Source of the DNA: Deltaproteobacteria bacterium
GTDB taxonomy: Bacteria; Bdellovibrionota; JACOXK01
Assembly (NCBI GenBank): GCA_016186995.1
Contig: JACPKQ010000003.1
Coordinates: 14,160-78,159 of the forward strand
Length of the DNA: 64,000 nucleotides
Direction: 5' to 3'
Under the pieces are notes generated by a model. It searched no databases, was not told where the DNA came from, and saw only the letters and a program-made list of their open reading frames with translations. This document shows, piece by piece, positions 41,458 through 49,937 of this stretch (position 1 is its first letter; each line of letters starts with the position of its first letter). A program made the position numbers and the translations under genes.

Positions 41458-42054
41458 ATGGGAACAAATGAATTAAGAAAAAGAAAAATTTGGCAAGATT
41501 CCAGCGGAAGAAAAGCAGGAGTCGCAGAAAAAAAATTTTACGAAATATTGTCGAAAGAGTTTAAAGGCTCGAACTTTAGAGTGCGCTCAAAGCCAAAAGA
41601 ATTTAAAAATATCTACTCTAAAATAAAACTCAGTGATGAAGTTTTAGCAAATATTTATAACCCAGATGAAACATGGATACATGGAGTAATTCCAGATTTC
41701 GCTATAGATAATCTCAAAACTAATAAAACACTATACGTAGAAGTCAAAAGGCAGGATGGGTGGGTAGAAGGAAAACCCCGTAAGGCGGGTAGAGGAAATG
41801 CGCATGAGAGATCATGTAAGTTCTTCACGCCAGGATTACTAAAAATACTGAGAGAACACGGGAAGCTTGGTAACGATGTTTTACCATTTTGGATTGTCTT
41901 TCAAGGTGATATTGCACGTGATCCAAAACGTGTAAGAGAAATACATTGCTGGTACACTGGGTATTCTGCCAACTTTTTTTTGTGGAGTAATTCAGCAGAT
42001 CACAAATCTCTAGTTAATCATTTTAATAAGAAACTAAAAAATCTGTTAACTTAA
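41458..42054 (+). CDS. MunI-like type II restriction endonuclease
   Basis: The 198-residue protein has a PD-(D/E)XK active site: PDFAIDNL (Asp near residue 81) followed by LYVEVKRQDG with E and K. The segment GRGNAHERSC corresponds to the recognition-region motif shared by MunI and, more distantly, EcoRI (GNAIERSH). Length and motif order agree with MunI, whose known target is CAATTG. That target is only a prediction here, and CAATTG does occur in the window. It is coupled to the control gene, and its last nine bases overlap the convergent methyltransferase. Confidence 0.82.
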   Translation: MGTNELRKRKIWQDSSGRKAGVAEKKFYEILSKEFKGSNFRVRSKPKEFKNIYSKIKLSDEVLANIYNPDETWIHGVIPDFAIDNLKTNKTLYVEVKRQDGWVEGKPRKAGRGNAHERSCKFFTPGLLKILREHGKLGNDVLPFWIVFQGDIARDPKRVREIHCWYTGYSANFFLWSNSADHKSLVNHFNKKLKNLLT

Positions 42055-42786
42055 GAAGCATTCATTACTTTTCTTAAGCATATCTAATCCCCACGCTGAC
42101 CAACCCTTGATCTTTCTTCTTGCGAATAATTCAATGCGTTCCTGAGTTGGAAACATTTTTTCTATTGCTTGAATTACTTCTATTGGCTTCTCACTATGTT
42201 TTTTTCTTGGGCTTCGCACTAATTGTTGTATATTTCTTGCGCCTCTTGGTTTTGGTATTCTGCCTCGCTTGAACACCAAACATAACTCACAATTTGAAAG
42301 AGTATATTGCCCGGGATTATGGTTCATTTTGTCCCAAACAAATGCGACTGTTTTGTATTCAAATCCCCATGCTTCGCCCAACTCTATGGCTTGGGCTAAA
42401 TGCGGATTTGATGTCCACATGAACAAAAGGCAATCATCTTTTGCAATTTCGTGAACGGGAATCTTCATCAATTCACTAGTTTTTAATGTTGGGTACTTAA
42501 ACGTAGCCGAACTTATGAATATTTTTCTTGAGAAATCAATACTCTCTTTACTTTTGCTGCTTTTATCGAATTGCAATTTCCCATTATAGTACCAAGGTGG
42601 ATCAGCATAAATTACATTAAATTTTTTATTTGGTAATTTAGGATAAAGACTCGACAATGTATTTTGCTTTGTTCGCTTCGTGGCGTCCTCATTATAAATC
42701 GAATACCCAGTTCGTTTATTCGATAAACCGACTTCAGTTTGTGGTTGAGATTTAGCCATAGTCATTGATAACTTTGGTATACGCAA
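42046..42786 (-). CDS. MT-A70-type adenine DNA methyltransferase (M.MunI-like)
   Basis: The catalytic motif IV is DPPW in NVIYADPPWYYNGK. The motif-X/I-side segments are CLLFMWTSNPHLAQAIEL and the C-terminal block KKHSEKPIEVIQAIEKMF with ERIELFARRKIKGWSAWG, which is typical of the MT-A70 N6-adenine family that includes M.MunI. It is convergent with the endonuclease. Starts at 42786, 42765 or 42759 are all possible. I kept the longest (246 aa). The product would protect the host from the adjacent endonuclease. Confidence 0.85.
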   Translation of the reverse strand: MRIPKLSMTMAKSQPQTEVGLSNKRTGYSIYNEDATKRTKQNTLSSLYPKLPNKKFNVIYADPPWYYNGKLQFDKSSKSKESIDFSRKIFISSATFKYPTLKTSELMKIPVHEIAKDDCLLFMWTSNPHLAQAIELGEAWGFEYKTVAFVWDKMNHNPGQYTLSNCELCLVFKRGRIPKPRGARNIQQLVRSPRKKHSEKPIEVIQAIEKMFPTQERIELFARRKIKGWSAWGLDMLKKSNECFLS

Positions 42787-42896
42787 AGTTTTTTATTCAA
42801 GCAAGCTAAATTTTCTCAATACGACGCAACTTAAAATGTGGTTTGTGTTCACATTTCGATCAAGAAAAACTCCAAAATTCCGAAAAGAAGAGAAGG

Positions 42897-44405
42897 ATGA
42901 AAAACCTCACAAAAACCAAATATGTGAAAGGTGTGCGGTGCTTAAAGGCACTGTATTTGAACGTTTATCAGCCTGAGCTTGGAAAAGAGCCTGATGAATC
43001 TCAAAAAATGATTATGGCGCAAGGACAAGCGGTGGGAGAGTTTGCAAAAAAAGAATTTAAAGGTGGGGTTGATATTTCAAAGTCGGATGGAAAGTTTGAT
43101 GAACAGGTTCGCTTGACGAAAGAGGCTTTGAAAAAAGATGTACCCGCTATTTTTGAAGCTACTTTTTTGCATGAGGGTGTGCTTTGTAAAGTGGATATTT
43201 TGGAAAGAACAAAAAAGGGCTGGAATTTAATTGAGGTGAAATCTTCGACCAAAGTTACTGAAGAGCATATTCATGATGTAGCCGTTCAGTATGCTGTTTT
43301 AAAAGGGGCTGGGATTCAGGTTGAGCGCGCATATTTGATGCTTGTCAATACAGCGTGTATTTATCCTGATTTATCCAATTTTTTTAAAAAAGAAGATGTC
43401 ACAAAAGAAGTTGAAATGAAACTTTCCGAAGTTAAAGGGAATCTCAAAAAACAATTTGATGTTTTAAAATCTAAGCGTGAGCCCAAAATTGATATTGGGG
43501 AGTATTGCTTAAAATTTCCTGGGAATAAAAAGCCACGCGCGTGCGAATTTAAAGAACATTGTTGGAAGCATATCAAAGAAAATTCTGTGTTTGAACTTTA
43601 TCGTCTTAAAAAAGAAAAACAGTTTGATTTGTACACTTCTGGCGTGCTTCAGATTAAGGCTTTACCCAAGGGGTATAAGTTAAATGCCATGCAGGAAAGA
43701 CAAGTTGAGGCTGTTTTCTCCAAAGCGCCTTATATGGATAAAGCTGGAATCGGGGATTTTCTAAGTCAAATTGAATATCCCGTGCATTATTTAGATTTTG
43801 AAACTGCAAATCCAGCCATTCCCAGGTTTAAGGGCATACACCCATACGAGCATATCCCTTTTCAGTTTAGTTGTTTTGTGCGTGAGGAAAATGGAAATCT
43901 TTTATATCGGGAATTTCTACAACTTGGAACAAACGACCCCCGTGAGGCACTTTTGAAAGCACTTTTAGAGGGTATTCAAAATCGAGGATCAATCTTTGTT
44001 TATAATGCCGTGTTTGAAAAAAGAATTTTAAAAAGTTTGGCAAAATCGTTTCCAAAGTATGAAAAAAAGATAAATGGGATTATTGAACGTATTGTAGACA
44101 TGATGGATATTTTTTTGAACTATTATTATCATCCAGATTTTCATGGCTCCCTAAGCTTAAAAAAAATCGTGCCTGTTCTTGCCCCCTCTCTTTCATACGA
44201 AGGCATGGAAATTGCTGAAGGAGGATCAGCCAGCGCTGCTTATATGCGAACGCTCACAGAAGACCTCTCCGAAATCGAAATCAGCGCGATTGAAAAGAAT
44301 TTACGTGAATATTGTAAGAAAGACACGCAAGTCATGGTAGAAATCCACGACTTTTTTTTAAATCTTTTGTCAGATAAAAAGCAGAAAAAACAATGTCTAA
44401 AATAA
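42897..44405 (+). CDS. DUF2779 nuclease-like protein
   Basis: I chose ATG 42897 after AGAGAAGG (502 aa). The N-terminal half resembles Cas4/RecB-type PD-(D/E)XK nucleases: FEATFLHEGVLCKVDILE, then the core LIEVKSSTKV and, later, Cys residues (YCLKFPG, RACEFKEHCW) that could hold an Fe-S cluster. The C-terminal DUF2779 half looks like an RNase-H-fold exonuclease: HYLDFETANPAIPRF, VYNAVFEKRILKSL and YCKKDTQVMVEIHD carry the spaced acidic residues. The function is not known. Position next to a restriction system suggests nucleic-acid defence or repair. It overlaps the HAD gene by 13 bases. Confidence 0.8.
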   Translation: MKNLTKTKYVKGVRCLKALYLNVYQPELGKEPDESQKMIMAQGQAVGEFAKKEFKGGVDISKSDGKFDEQVRLTKEALKKDVPAIFEATFLHEGVLCKVDILERTKKGWNLIEVKSSTKVTEEHIHDVAVQYAVLKGAGIQVERAYLMLVNTACIYPDLSNFFKKEDVTKEVEMKLSEVKGNLKKQFDVLKSKREPKIDIGEYCLKFPGNKKPRACEFKEHCWKHIKENSVFELYRLKKEKQFDLYTSGVLQIKALPKGYKLNAMQERQVEAVFSKAPYMDKAGIGDFLSQIEYPVHYLDFETANPAIPRFKGIHPYEHIPFQFSCFVREENGNLLYREFLQLGTNDPREALLKALLEGIQNRGSIFVYNAVFEKRILKSLAKSFPKYEKKINGIIERIVDMMDIFLNYYYHPDFHGSLSLKKIVPVLAPSLSYEGMEIAEGGSASAAYMRTLTEDLSEIEISAIEKNLREYCKKDTQVMVEIHDFFLNLLSDKKQKKQCLK

Positions 44406-45052
44406 AAGGAATCCTCTTTGATCTCGACAATACGCTCATTGATTTTATGAAAATGAAGCGGATGGCCTGTTCTGAAGCTGCTTCTGCCATGATTGGGGCT
44501 GGGCTAAAGATGGAGTTTGAGACGCTGGAAAAAGAACTCTTTGGTTTTTATCTAAATTACGGCATCGAAGGAGATTACCCTTTCACAGATTTTTTAAAGA
44601 AACATAATGCCTACACAGATGCAATACTTGCTTCGGCCATCAATGCATATCACCGTGTGAAAAGTGCGTTTTTGGAGCCTTACCCTGGTGTGATTCCAAT
44701 GTTTGTAAAACTGATTAAACAAGGCATTAAGCTTGGCATTGTAACCGATGCGCCGTCTTTAAAAGCGCATCAACGCATTGATGCCATGAAACTGCATGGA
44801 TTTTTTGATGTCGTTGTCACAGAAGCTAAAAAGCCAGATTCACAAGGTTTTTTGAAGGCAGTTGAAAAATTTGGATTAAAACCCCAGGAAGTCATGATGG
44901 TGGGCGACTGGCCAGAAAAGGATATGGTGGGTGCAAAAAAAGCAGGTTTAATTGCATGCTTTGCAAAATATGGCCACTCTGTGGGTGTTGAAACAGCTAC
45001 AGAACCAGATCATACGATCCATAAGATCGAAGAGCTATTAGAAATTTTATAA
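44393..45052 (+). CDS. HAD-superfamily hydrolase
   Basis: The three HAD motifs are present: I, FDLDNTLIDF (nucleophile and acid Asp); II, LGIVTDAPS (Ser/Thr position with TDA); III, KKPDSQGF and MMVGDWPEKDMVGAKKAG with the Lys and terminal Asp pair. The cap is helical and inserted after motif I, so it is subfamily I. The length is 219 aa. It overlaps the DUF2779 gene by 13 bases and is likely coupled. The substrate, probably a small phosphorylated metabolite or nucleotide, cannot be told from sequence. Confidence 0.85.
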   Translation: MSKIKGILFDLDNTLIDFMKMKRMACSEAASAMIGAGLKMEFETLEKELFGFYLNYGIEGDYPFTDFLKKHNAYTDAILASAINAYHRVKSAFLEPYPGVIPMFVKLIKQGIKLGIVTDAPSLKAHQRIDAMKLHGFFDVVVTEAKKPDSQGFLKAVEKFGLKPQEVMMVGDWPEKDMVGAKKAGLIACFAKYGHSVGVETATEPDHTIHKIEELLEIL

Positions 45053-45091
45053 GTCTTGTCTTCGTTTCTGAGAAGATGAAAGATTTTATTT

Positions 45092-45244
45092 ATGATCGTG
45101 AAACGCGGAAATAAATACGTTTTGTATTCCAGAAGCAAAAGGAAGGGCAAGCGGCGACGCTTAGGTGTTTTTAAAACCAGAGAAGCTGCTTTAAAACGAG
45201 AGCGACAAATTCAATATTTTAAGCATTTGAAAAAGAACAATTAA
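45092..45244 (+). CDS. Small basic protein (50 aa), element-borne
   Basis: This 50-residue frame starts MIVKRGNKYVLYSRSKRK and ends in KHLKKNN. It is rich in Lys and Arg and contains GVFKTREAALKRERQIQYF. The form 'K-YVLYS...G.f.T..AA..RE.qIqYFK' is familiar from small phage and genomic-island proteins of unknown role. It lies just inside the right end of the element. No clear Shine-Dalgarno is seen. Confidence 0.55.
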   Translation: MIVKRGNKYVLYSRSKRKGKRRRLGVFKTREAALKRERQIQYFKHLKKNN

Positions 45245-45310
45245 ATTTTATTTATTCTTTTTTGAGCGGTATAATTCTGTCATGCGTTTGTGGCACTCGT
45301 AATCGCCACA

Positions 45311-45395
45311 CTATTCTAAAATTCAGATGCTCTTATTCATCGCATTTTCATTAAGAATAGCTACGCTTCCGTAGGTTCAAGTCCTTTCCCCGGCA
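45311..45395 (+). repeat. 85-bp direct repeat, copy 2 (right end + core)
   Basis: This is the second copy of the sequence at 40518-40602. The outer hairpin arms are kept (CTATTCT and AGAATAG), and one inner arm carries the single mismatch, which still allows a G-T pair. It ends at the core A45395, after which chromosomal sequence (TCATTTTTATGG) follows. This marks the right border of the large element. Confidence 0.9.
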
Positions 45396-45401
45396 TCATT
45401 T

Positions 45402-46832
45402 TTATGGTTTCCAGATGTTGTCTTCATCCCCATTGACACCCATAAGGTAGATAAGATCTTCCTCTTCTTCAAAGTTAGATTGAGTGAGGTTTTGGAGTAT
45501 TTTTTGGTAAGAACGTGTTTTTCCTTCTAAGAAATAATCGAGAAAAGCAAAAGTATTAGGAACTGAAGTAGTGCTATATGTTGGAAGCCCTGATGTAATA
45601 ATTTCTAAATTGTGAGTTCCCCCTTTTTTTGTAAAAAATTGTCCTTTGAAATAAGGATAGGTGCTACATCCGTTAAAAAAGTAAATTTGGTATTTGTCTT
45701 TATTAAATTGAATATCTTGAAAATCACGAGAGGTGAGATCAAGGTTACCCCCTAATCCTGAATGGCCATCATAAAGAATAATATCTGCATTTTCAAAAGC
45801 AGGTTTGACGTAATAGTGAAAAGTATAATCTTTAGATTCAATAGAGGTATCTGTAAGAAGAATTTGTATTCTTATGTTTAAAGGTGTTTTAAGTTTGGAA
45901 GTGCTAGTTTTTTCTAACTGAGTTAAAAAATTAAGCCCTTGAGCAAAACTATTTTTTCCATCTCGGTTGCCATCTCTGTAAACGCGAAATAATTCTTTTT
46001 CAACAATTTTTTTAAACCCTCTTGATTGAAGTTCCTTAATGATTGTTCGATAGGCTTTATAAGCATCATCTTTTTTTCTACGTTTGACCCTTTTTGAATT
46101 TTCAAAATTGTGAACATCCACATCATCCATGTATCCAAAGAAAAGTGCTATATCGAGTGTTTCCCCGTTTCCATTATCACTATAAAGTTTGTCATATTCT
46201 GGGTAAGAAAGTTTTGTGCTTTTTTTTCTCTTAAGCCTTCCTTGTGTGCGAACAACATTGATGTTGTCTTTTTTAAGCCGACATTGTGGTAAATCTGGGT
46301 CCCAAAAATACCAGAAATCTTCTTTTGAATTATACTCTCTATCCGTGCAAGGATTGAACTTTTTAGAAAAACTGAGGTCATAAATTTTATCAGGTTCAAG
46401 GGGAAGTTTAATAGGAACTTTTCTTATAGCTCTCTTATAACTTTTGCCTCCAAAAGCTTCTTTGTCGAAAACAACAGTTCCTTCAAAATCATAGTGAATT
46501 TTTTTACGTTGTGGATCACTCGTGTTTTCTATTTTTTTAAAAGTGACTTTATAGTGATGATTTTCTCCTAAAACACCCTTATAACCAAATTCTTTGTAAA
46601 ATGATTCAGATTGAAACGCACCTACAAGGTAATCGAGTTGTTGTTCAATAATGGGAAGTGTTTCATGTCGATCGCCTTCGTTAAGTTTTAAAAAATTAAT
46701 ATCGCTTGCAAGCGCTTCAAGAACTGTACTAAAAGTAAGAGTTGCCTCTGTTGATCGCAATCCATAATAACTATGTGACAAAAAGGGAATCAAGCAAAGA
46801 ATGAAGATACCTATGCGAAACATATACTTCAT
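45402..46832 (-). CDS. Secreted caspase/gingipain-like protein
   Basis: A signal peptide (residues 1-22, MFRIGIFILCLIPFLSHSYY) points to export. The N-terminal half has beta-rich segments and several conserved Cys. The C-terminal part resembles the caspase fold: a beta strand leading to ADIILYDGHSGLGG with His357, then YQIYFFNGCSTYPYF with Cys389, followed by ITSGLPTYS. This His-then-Cys order at strand ends is the clan CD dyad seen in caspases, gingipain-like and clostripain-like peptidases. The target is unknown. It lies just outside the integrated element, and its stop is seven bases from the border. Confidence 0.75.
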   Translation of the reverse strand: MKYMFRIGIFILCLIPFLSHSYYGLRSTEATLTFSTVLEALASDINFLKLNEGDRHETLPIIEQQLDYLVGAFQSESFYKEFGYKGVLGENHHYKVTFKKIENTSDPQRKKIHYDFEGTVVFDKEAFGGKSYKRAIRKVPIKLPLEPDKIYDLSFSKKFNPCTDREYNSKEDFWYFWDPDLPQCRLKKDNINVVRTQGRLKRKKSTKLSYPEYDKLYSDNGNGETLDIALFFGYMDDVDVHNFENSKRVKRRKKDDAYKAYRTIIKELQSRGFKKIVEKELFRVYRDGNRDGKNSFAQGLNFLTQLEKTSTSKLKTPLNIRIQILLTDTSIESKDYTFHYYVKPAFENADIILYDGHSGLGGNLDLTSRDFQDIQFNKDKYQIYFFNGCSTYPYFKGQFFTKKGGTHNLEIITSGLPTYSTTSVPNTFAFLDYFLEGKTRSYQKILQNLTQSNFEEEEDLIYLMGVNGDEDNIWKP

Positions 46833-46846
46833 TATTATTAAATTTT

Positions 46847-47431
46847 TTATTTTTTTTTGTCAAACGGTTCTATACCACAAGCTTTGAGTGCTTGTATGAC
46901 TTCTTCAATAGGCAGCCCTATAACATTTGTAAAAGATCCTTGCACTTTTTCTATAAAAGGGTCTTTTATTTCTTGAATGGCATAGCCTCCTGACTTATCT
47001 GTCACATCATTGTTATCTATATAATTTTTGATTTCTTTTGTATTTAATTTTCTAAATCGTAGTCTCGTTAAAACAGTTTGAGAAATTTCTTTTTGTGACT
47101 GTGTATCTAAAATAGTAAAGCCCGTTATAACATCTTGAGAGACTCCAGAAAAAAATTGAATCATGTGGAAAGCTTCGTTTTTATCTTTAGGTTTCTCAAA
47201 TATTTTTCCTCGGCACACAACAAAAGTGTCTGCTGCAAGAATAACTCCTTCTTTTTTTTGAGCACCATGACGCGCCTTATCTTTTGAAATCTGAGTCGCG
47301 TTTTCTTGGGGTGAAAGTGTAGGGTTTATAACCTCGTGAATTCCACTTGGACACACTTCAAAATCAAAACCTGCTTTCTTAAGCAGTTCTACTCTGCGTG
47401 GTGAACTTGAGGCAAGAATCAATTTTTTCAT
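46847..47431 (-). CDS. maf: Maf-family nucleotide pyrophosphatase
   Basis: Maf proteins hydrolyse non-canonical or pyrimidine NTPs and are linked to septum control. The opening LILASSSPRRVELLKKAGF is diagnostic. VILAADTFVVCRGKIFEKP holds the catalytic Asp, and DKSGGYAIQ with GSFTNVIGLPIEEV are other family blocks. The length of 194 aa is normal. It overlaps the dusB end by four bases, in an operon on the minus strand. Confidence 0.95.
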   Translation of the reverse strand: MKKLILASSSPRRVELLKKAGFDFEVCPSGIHEVINPTLSPQENATQISKDKARHGAQKKEGVILAADTFVVCRGKIFEKPKDKNEAFHMIQFFSGVSQDVITGFTILDTQSQKEISQTVLTRLRFRKLNTKEIKNYIDNNDVTDKSGGYAIQEIKDPFIEKVQGSFTNVIGLPIEEVIQALKACGIEPFDKKK

Positions 47432-48408
47432 GCGGCTTTGGTTACTTCCAGGGTGTCAAAATATTGATGAATCATTTCATGTATTTGAGAAAGATCGAGA
47501 ATGGTTTGAATGTTTTTTCTAAAAACATTGCTGTGAGGAAGGCCTTGGGAATACCAAGCAAAGTGTTTTCGCATAAGAATAATACCTTCTGGATGACCAT
47601 ATCTTTCAAGAGACCATTCTAAATGGTTGAGAATCTGATTTTTAATATAATGGGGTGTGGGTTCAAAAACATTTTCTTTATTTTGCATTCCAAGAATTTG
47701 CTTAAAAAGCCAAGGTCTTCCTTGAGCTCCGCGGCCAATCATAACACCATCACACCCAGTTTCTTCAAGCATAGCTTTGGCTTTAAAAGCATCAGTCACA
47801 TCACCATTCCCAATAACAACCATAGAAGTGTTTTCTTTAAGTTTTTTAATTTTTGCCCAACGCGCCTCTCCTCTAAAGCGATCTACTTTTGTTCGAGCGT
47901 GCATAATAATACCTACGCAACCTTCACCCTCTGCTATTTTTGCAATTTCCAAATAATTCATATGAAGGTCATCCCAACCCAGTCTTATTTTAATTGTCAG
48001 GGGTAGGGGTGTTGCTTTGTGCACAGCACGAATTATTTTTTGAACAAGAAGTGGATCGTTCATCAGTGCACAACCTGCTTTTGTTTTTGTAACTGATTGA
48101 GAAGGGCACCCCATATTGATATTAAGAATTTTAGCTCCGGCATTATAGGCCATGCGTGCTGCATCTGCCATAATGTGAGGATCATCACCTGCTAATTGAA
48201 TGCCTACAGGTTGTTCTTCAGGGTGAAGATCCATTTTTCGAAGGGTTTTGACCCCTCCGTGAAGGACAGAGTTAGAATTAATCATTTCGCTAAAAACGAG
48301 GCCACACCCGTAGCGTTTTGCATAAACACGAAAAATCATGTCCGTAATGCCTGCCAGAGGGGCAAGCATAAGGTTGTTTTCGAGTGTGAGATTTCCTATT
48401 TTAAGCAT
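47428..48408 (-). CDS. dusB: tRNA-dihydrouridine synthase (DusB type)
   Basis: This FMN enzyme reduces uridines in the tRNA D-loop. The N terminus is LMLAPLAGITDMIFRVYAKRYG, followed by VQLAGDDPHIMADAARMAYNAGA. The active-site cysteine is in NINMGCPSQSVTKTKAGCALM. The FMN-phosphate region is DGVMIGRGAQGRPWLF. The length of 326 aa is normal. It is coupled to maf by four bases. Confidence 0.95.
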   Translation of the reverse strand: MLKIGNLTLENNLMLAPLAGITDMIFRVYAKRYGCGLVFSEMINSNSVLHGGVKTLRKMDLHPEEQPVGIQLAGDDPHIMADAARMAYNAGAKILNINMGCPSQSVTKTKAGCALMNDPLLVQKIIRAVHKATPLPLTIKIRLGWDDLHMNYLEIAKIAEGEGCVGIIMHARTKVDRFRGEARWAKIKKLKENTSMVVIGNGDVTDAFKAKAMLEETGCDGVMIGRGAQGRPWLFKQILGMQNKENVFEPTPHYIKNQILNHLEWSLERYGHPEGIILMRKHFAWYSQGLPHSNVFRKNIQTILDLSQIHEMIHQYFDTLEVTKAA

Positions 48409-48483
48409 AGACCAAAACCTCTATACCCTCATACCCTCCCTGTCATCCGGAGTATGTGTTCATGACAACTTCCTGAGTTTATC

Positions 48484-48666
48484 CTATTTTCTTTTTTTGG
48501 ATTTTGTTTTTGATATTTTAAGCTTATGTCCACAGGTAGGGCATTGTTTAAGATCGAGAGATTCATTTACTAAAGCTTCCACAAAAGCATGGGGTGTTTT
48601 TGTTTTCCGAGTTAATTTTTTATAGGTTGTCTTATCAAGAAGGATGTTAAGATGAAATTTTTCCAT
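48484..48666 (-). CDS. Small zinc-finger-like protein
   Basis: I chose ATG 48666, giving 60 residues (MEKFHLNILLDKTTYKKL at the start). A longer frame reaches 48747 but overlaps the patatin start and adds hydrophobic residues without a signal. The tail carries CPTCGH (zinc-binding CxxC followed by H) and then a Lys-rich end (KISKTKSKKRK). The family is not recognised. A small DNA- or RNA-binding protein is possible. It lies upstream of dusB on the same strand. Confidence 0.55.
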   Translation of the reverse strand: MEKFHLNILLDKTTYKKLTRKTKTPHAFVEALVNESLDLKQCPTCGHKLKISKTKSKKRK

Positions 48667-48727
48667 ATCATGAGTATACCCAAAACTTGTGAGAAAAAAA
48701 TCTATTTTTATGTGATATAATCTTAAC

Positions 48728-49864
48728 ATGGTTAAGGGGCGACACAAAAGTTTAGGTATCGTTTTAACCGGTGGGGGTGCAAGAAGTGCCTATCCACTTG
48801 GGGTTCTCAAATTTATTTTTCATGATTTGAATGTTAATCCTCAAGATGTTGTTCTTGTAGGTTCTTCTGCAGGGGCTATTAACGCTCATTATCTTGCTCA
48901 GAATGCCCATCGAGGTTTTGGTGTCATCATTAATGAGCTTTGTGGTGTTTGGGAAGGTCTTCATGTTGAAAGTATTTATAAAACAAATATTTCGAGTATT
49001 TCAAAACTTGTAGGGCGTTGGCTTTACAATTCGACTATTGGAAAGCTGAGCCATAAACAAAAGATAGAATCTTTTTTAGATTCAACACCGCTTTACGAAC
49101 TTTTAAAATCGCTTTCAGATACAAGACAACTTCACAAAAACATAGAAGAAGGTGTGATTAGTGGCTTGGGTATTACAGCGACCCAGTATGGTACGGGGCG
49201 AGCCATTACTTTTTATCATGCTTCCCCTACAAACCCCGTGAAGAAGTGGTGGTATCCAAAAAGAGAGGGTGTGCCTACAAAAATTGGTTTAAAACATGTT
49301 CTTGCTTCAGCTGCCATTCCTGTTCTTTTTCCTTCTGTACGAGTTGGTAAATATTTTTATGGTGACGGAAGTGTTCGGTTTACAGCCCCTTTAAGTCCAG
49401 CCATTCATATGGGAGCAAACAAGATTCTTGCTATTGGCTTAAGAAAGATTGAAACCTCAGAGCTTGTTCCAGCTCAAGAATATCCTTCGATTGCTCAAAT
49501 TGGGGGTACACTTCTTAACGCTATTTTCCATGACTCTTTAGATTATGATGTGCATACGCTGCGGAAGATTAATAAACTGGTACAAATTTCACGTGAGTCT
49601 TTAGAAGATTATGTTTTTATTAATACGATTCTTGTTCAGCCCTCAAGAGATTTAGGTATTTTGGCATTAGCTTATGAACAATCTATGCCACAAAAGCTTA
49701 AGTTTCTTTTAAAAAGTTTAGGTTCTCAAGGTAGGGGTAGTGCAGACCTTTTAAGCTATCTTCTCTTTGAAGGTATCTATATCAAAAAACTCATACAGCT
49801 AGGCTATGAAGACGCTAAAGCCAGAAAAATCGAAATTGAAACTTTTTTTTCTGACCATAAATAG
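48728..49864 (+). CDS. Patatin-like phospholipase
   Basis: The oxyanion loop GGGARSAYPLGVL comes first, followed by the nucleophile motif VGSSAGAIN (G-x-S-x-G) and the second dyad residue in GDGSVRFTAPL, where the usual DG[GA] is DGS. The length of 378 aa includes a C-terminal helical extension. No signal peptide is visible, so the enzyme is cytoplasmic or exported by another route. Its role may be in lipid turnover. The gene precedes the trigger-factor promoter by about 15 bases. Confidence 0.88.
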   Translation: MVKGRHKSLGIVLTGGGARSAYPLGVLKFIFHDLNVNPQDVVLVGSSAGAINAHYLAQNAHRGFGVIINELCGVWEGLHVESIYKTNISSISKLVGRWLYNSTIGKLSHKQKIESFLDSTPLYELLKSLSDTRQLHKNIEEGVISGLGITATQYGTGRAITFYHASPTNPVKKWWYPKREGVPTKIGLKHVLASAAIPVLFPSVRVGKYFYGDGSVRFTAPLSPAIHMGANKILAIGLRKIETSELVPAQEYPSIAQIGGTLLNAIFHDSLDYDVHTLRKINKLVQISRESLEDYVFINTILVQPSRDLGILALAYEQSMPQKLKFLLKSLGSQGRGSADLLSYLLFEGIYIKKLIQLGYEDAKARKIEIETFFSDHK

Positions 49865-49879
49865 TTTTTGTAGAAGAAG

Positions 49880-49908
49880 TTGAGAAAGTCCTCCATATGC
49901 AGTATAAG
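49880..49908 (+). promoter_or_regulatory. Sigma-70-type promoter for tig
   Basis: TTGAGA (49880-49885) and TATAAG (49903-49908) are separated by exactly 17 bases. They lie 30 bases before the tig start and its GGGAGG ribosome site. The pair is the best promoter seen in the window. Confidence 0.6.
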
Positions 49909-49937
49909 GTGGCTACGCATTTCGGATGGGAGGATTC

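Larger units (their letters stand above)
40580..45395. mobile_element. 4.8-kb integrated element carrying restriction-modification
   Basis: It is bounded by the 23-bp core copies at 40580-40602 and 45373-45395. The cargo, in order, is a degraded ATPase/STAS-like remnant, a control protein, a MunI-like endonuclease, a convergent MT-A70 methyltransferase, a DUF2779 protein, a HAD phosphatase and a small basic protein. After 45395 the chromosome resumes with unrelated sequence. There is no integrase, transposase or relaxase gene inside, so movement would need a recombinase from elsewhere. Confidence 0.78.

Noticed and set aside
41458-42786. Depletion of CAATTG as a sign of long residence of the restriction system
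   Set aside because: CAATTG was seen at several places (for example near 13752, 26456, 31920 and 59738), so no avoidance is evident by eye.
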